A stretch of 22,805 bases of DNA from Rhizophagus sp. LPA8_4_AMF (lineage: Eukaryota; Glomeromycota; Glomeromycetes; Glomerales; Glomeraceae): contig JADRCO010001074.1 in NCBI GenBank assembly GCA_021464525.1, positions 1 through 22,805 of the forward strand. Direction: 5' to 3'. Each line of letters opens with the position of its first letter. Position 1 is the stretch's first letter. Made by a program: the position numbers and the translations under genes. Positions 19,671 through 22,805 of the stretch are shown piece after piece. The notes under the pieces are model-generated. The model did no database searches. It was not told the DNA's origin and saw only the letters and a list, made by a program, of their open reading frames with translations.

Positions 19671-20259
19671 ATCATCCTTTTCATCAGATATAACTCAGCA
19701 AAGATATAGTGCATCTTAATATGAAAATTGTGATAATTCAAGTAAAAGTAGCAAAAGTACATTGATATTTTGTAACTTTGTTCATTTTTCCATTGTAATA
19801 AACTTTAAAGTGTGTAGCCTGTGAATAGGAATGAAGAATAAATTTACATCACATGAAAATTATTGTAATTAAGGGTAGAGGGATCAACATTACAGATTAT
19901 TTGGCTAAAATTTTTTTCAGGAAATTTTATAAAACTGACATGTTGAAATCTAACATGTTCTCCTATTACTTTAAAATGGGTGCTTATAACAAACTTTTAG
20001 TTTAAAAGTTGTAAATTATCTTATGTAAATTGCGAATCACCTAATCACAGATAAATTTTATGTTAAATAATGTTTAAAATTTTGGTATCTTATTTTTTTT
20101 AGAAAAACATGCCTCTTTACTGATCAGAAAGGCTTTTAGCATGTAATCTAAATAGATATCATTTGCTTAAATGCACAAATAGAGGTATTATAGTCCAAGA
20201 CAATACTAGAAAGTAGGAAATTTTGCCTTTACATGCTAAAGTTGATATATGAGAAAACC
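19671..20259. other. AT-rich gap between two gene relics
   Basis: No open frame or RNA structure could be supported. It may be degraded repeat DNA, like its neighbours. Confidence 0.4.
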
Positions 20260-21560
20260 TTGCAACTAGTGGTTACTTGGATATTAAAGTTAATGGATAT
20301 GAACCTGACTATGAAGATAAAATATAGGTTCCTATTCTTCTTGAATACACTATTTTTACCAAAATTCATAATTTTTTTGTTCAACTATCTATTGAAGAAA
20401 ATATAAATAATTCTTTAATTTTTTATTAGGTAGATTATGGTGGTGATGAAACTTCTTCTAATATTCAATATTCAGGACAAAAACCAGATTTTTTTGCAAG
20501 TTTAATTGCATATTACCTGAAGAAGATAAAATATCCACACTTGATCTTTTAGGCTTTCATGATAAGAATAATGTAAAATTTTTTCATTCTATTATCAATG
20601 CAAAATACCCAACAATATTTAAAGATTCCAAAAAAAAATAATGCTGCTATTAACAAAAGTATTATATTAAAGCGGTTATGCAAAAGAAAAGGAATTACAA
20701 TTTTAGATGAAATCATATCATCATCTGAGTCAGCTAGTAATATTATATCAGGTATAGAAGTATCACAAGAAGGTATTTCAATAGATGAATTAAATATACA
20801 AGCATTGGCAGTACAATTTCTTAAAACAAAAAAATGAATTACATCATGTAAAAAATAGCTTAAAATTGAAAAAAACAAAATTAGCAGAATAATCATAAAG
20901 AGGAAGAAGATCATTCTATAATCAATGAAAATCAAAATTTGAAGCATATGATAGATGAAGCAATTTCAAAAGTTACACTTGGATCAACAATTTTAATTGA
21001 TGCTAGACAATATTTGAAGTCACTTTTTGCTCAATCATGTTCAAATTATTATGATAAATCTAATAAAAAATTGGAAGTTATTAGCGTAAGTTTTAAAATA
21101 ACAGAATATAAAATAAAATGTACCAAAAAATTTTGGTATTTTGGTATCTGGTGCAGGATTAACTGATGGTGCAAATCATTAACAGATGAAAACTATATTG
21201 CCAAAGTTGGTATTACATAAAAAAAACTTATTACATCAAGAAAAATTTTTGATACATTGCATCATACTGCAGTAACTAATGCAAAAAAAACCCTTGAAAT
21301 TGCTTATTCTCATATTGTAAATATAGGAGAAAAAGTATTACCAGTAAGTTTTAATGTATTCTGGTCTCATGTAAGAAATGCAAATTAAGCAAGTGAAAAG
21401 TTAATTTTACAAAAAAAACTCCTGGATAAGTATAATTTATAAATATTAACTAAGAAAAAAAGCATTTTGTTTATATGAATCAACAATAGATGCAGCATCC
21501 GCACATATAGATCAATTTCTTAAACACAATTTTTACAATAAAAAAAGTAATTCTTTGAGC
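20260..21560 (+). pseudogene. Frameshifted, intron-containing gene or repeat relic; unrecognised family
   Basis: Protein-like reading continues over about 1.3 kb but changes frame repeatedly. Pieces: LDIKVNGYEPDYEDK (about 20275); an acceptor-like TTTTTTATTAG before 20430, then YGGDETSSNIQYSGQKPDF; LPEEDKISTLDLLGFHDKNN; SIILKRLCKRKGITILDEII; HMIDEAISKVTLGSTILIDA and QYLKSLFAQSCSNYYDKSN up to a donor GTAAGT at 21086; then KTLEIAYSHIVNIGEKVLP up to another GTAAGT near 21341. Three frame changes fall in homopolymers: T7 at 20489-20495, A9 at 20630-20638, A7 at 20828-20834. A fourth lies near 20880-20905. No domain is recognised. Either a young pseudogene or a working gene with assembly errors at homopolymers. 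Confidence 0.5.
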
Positions 21561-21639
21561 ACTATTTAAGAATAATACAAGTTTTAATTGTATAACAATA
21601 TAAATAAATAACAAATTTATCAAATACCTGAAACTTACA

Positions 21640-21810
21640 AACTATTTACTACCAACACTATATGGTAATATAAAGTGCAGACAATGTCTTACAGAAAATG
21701 AAGATGATGATTTATATAATTTATTGCCAACAACTAAATATCAATATATAGAAGAAATATTTTCAATTAAGTCAAAAAAATATATAACAACTATACTTAT
21801 GGAATAGAAA
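21640..21810 (+). pseudogene. Possible C-terminal relic of a non-LTR retrotransposon
   Basis: An open stretch reads YLLPTLYGNIKCRQCLTENE, followed by DDDLYNLLPTTKYQYIEEIF, and stops within ~55 codons. The LPTL plus C-x2-C plus acidic run resembles the small zinc-binding tail found after reverse transcriptase and RNase H in many fungal non-LTR elements (LPT..., C-x2-C, E-rich, then H/C), although the expected final His/Cys pair is missing. The call is by pattern only. Confidence 0.3.
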
Positions 21811-22805
21811 TTTTTTTGTTGTCACAATGGGTTTTAACAAAGATCTACCAATTCCTTTTATTGAAAAACTTTTTTTCAAAAGAAAAATACAGTGAACTTA
21901 AAGGTATTGTTAAATTAAAAAGGCTTTTACCAACAATTTCCACCTTTTTTTTAGAAACATTTATTTGCGAATTTTATAATATTATTTGACAACCATGTTG
22001 CAAAATAATAGTAGAATAAGAATATAAAAAAACATAAAAAAACAAAATTTGAAAAAAAAATACCAGCACAATAACATATCACATATGAATGTATACTAAT
22101 CTTACAAATGGAAAATAGTATATATGATTTGGAAAAAAAAAAAAATCTTAAACTAAAATGAATAATGGTCAATTGCTCTGGAAAAGTTAAGGTAATATAT
22201 AAATCAACTTGTTAAAGAGGGAAAAAGGGCAACTTGAAAGGTATATAATAATATTAAAACATATAAATATAATACAATTTTCTTTTTTTTTTGTTTAAAG
22301 AGTAGTGAAAGCATATACTGAATCTATATGACATAATGATCTTATATAATTCAATAGCTATTATGGAAGGATATAAGTGAATTTTATAAGGTAATGGTAA
22401 GACATAAGAGTAATCTGATGGATGGGAAACTGGTTCAGAATTTTAATCAATTAGCTGTATAAATAACAGATACTTTTGTAATTTTTATAATTAATAAACT
22501 CATAAATTGCACTATGGTGCATAACACCTAAACTCATCAACAGTCCAAAATTCAGTTTTATGGTGATCATTACTAAATTATGCCTAATTACTTCTAAATA
22601 AGGAATTGGACTAACCTTATTTAGTAATAAAATGTTGAATACAATATGTTATAGTAAATAAAATCAACATGATTGGTTATAATCGTTATCACATGATAAA
22701 AAAATTCCAAAATTTCACATTTTAAATATAAGCTAATATAAAAAATATATAAAATATGCTAACTTTAAAATTTAATAACTCTTGAAATATGATAGTTAAA
22801 GAAAA
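21811..22805. other. Right-hand AT-rich tail without a gene
   Basis: No supportable coding sequence. A short inverted pair TTACTAAAT (about 22571-22579) and ATTTAGTAA (about 22619-22627) flanks ~40 bases near the end, and homopolymers are common. The 73-codon minus ORF at 21951-22172 is Phe/Ile low complexity and is discounted. Confidence 0.45.

Noticed and set aside
20549-20947. 132-codon minus ORF
   Set aside because: Antisense to the protein-like plus-strand relic; made of Ile/Leu/Phe runs from A-rich coding sequence read backwards.
1-22805. CRISPR array, rRNA, insertion sequence or phage-like genes
   Set aside because: No regular spaced repeats, no rRNA-like sequence and no prokaryotic gene organisation were seen on either strand.

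Overview
This is a strongly AT-rich piece of eukaryotic nuclear DNA. Nothing in it looks prokaryotic or organellar. The genes carry many short introns with standard GT..AG ends; the ten in the P2X-like gene are about 67-94 nt. Ser/Asn/Thr homopolymer stretches interrupt the proteins, and two tRNA-Gly(GCC) genes have the usual eukaryotic form. The gene set (CSC1/DUF221 channel, PA-TM-RING ligase, RhoGAP, OTUD6-type deubiquitinase, P2X-type channel), the intron density and the repeat-rich right end fit an early-diverging fungus. An arbuscular mycorrhizal (Glomeromycotina, Rhizophagus-like) genome is my best guess, but that is inference and no sequence search was possible.

Layout, left to right. 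1-1516: non-coding, with a foldback (long inverted repeat) element at 481-906. 1517-3160 (+): nine-exon OTUD6/OTU2-like deubiquitinase. 3467-5931 (+): six-exon RhoGAP protein. 6441-8351 (-): eleven-exon P2X-type ATP-gated channel homologue, including a 15-nt microexon. 9090-9308 (-): possible small gene. 9763-13674 (-): five-exon CSC1/OSCA/TMEM63-like (DUF221) cation channel with a long disordered tail. 13919-14205 (+): very tentative spliced micro-ORF. 14526-14607: stem-rich, GC-richer island in AT-rich DNA. 15010-15080 and 15379-15449 (-): two identical tRNA-Gly(GCC) genes. 15871-17772 (-): PA-TM-RING (RING-H2) membrane ubiquitin ligase. 17773-22805: no intact gene; it holds decayed gene fragments, at 19353-19670 (-) and about 20260-21800 (+).

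How they may work together. Two genes on the same strand, P2X-like and CSC1-like, encode predicted cation channels associated in other organisms with ATP and osmotic or mechanical signalling. Two others act in ubiquitin turnover (the OTU protease and the RING ligase), and one controls Rho-type GTPases. No operon-like logic is expected. The channel neighbourhood is noted but may be chance. The most unusual gene is the P2X homologue: P2X receptors are known from animals, Dictyostelium, some algae and some early-diverging fungi, but not from the well-studied Dikarya. I rebuilt its exon structure by hand and every exon joins in frame.
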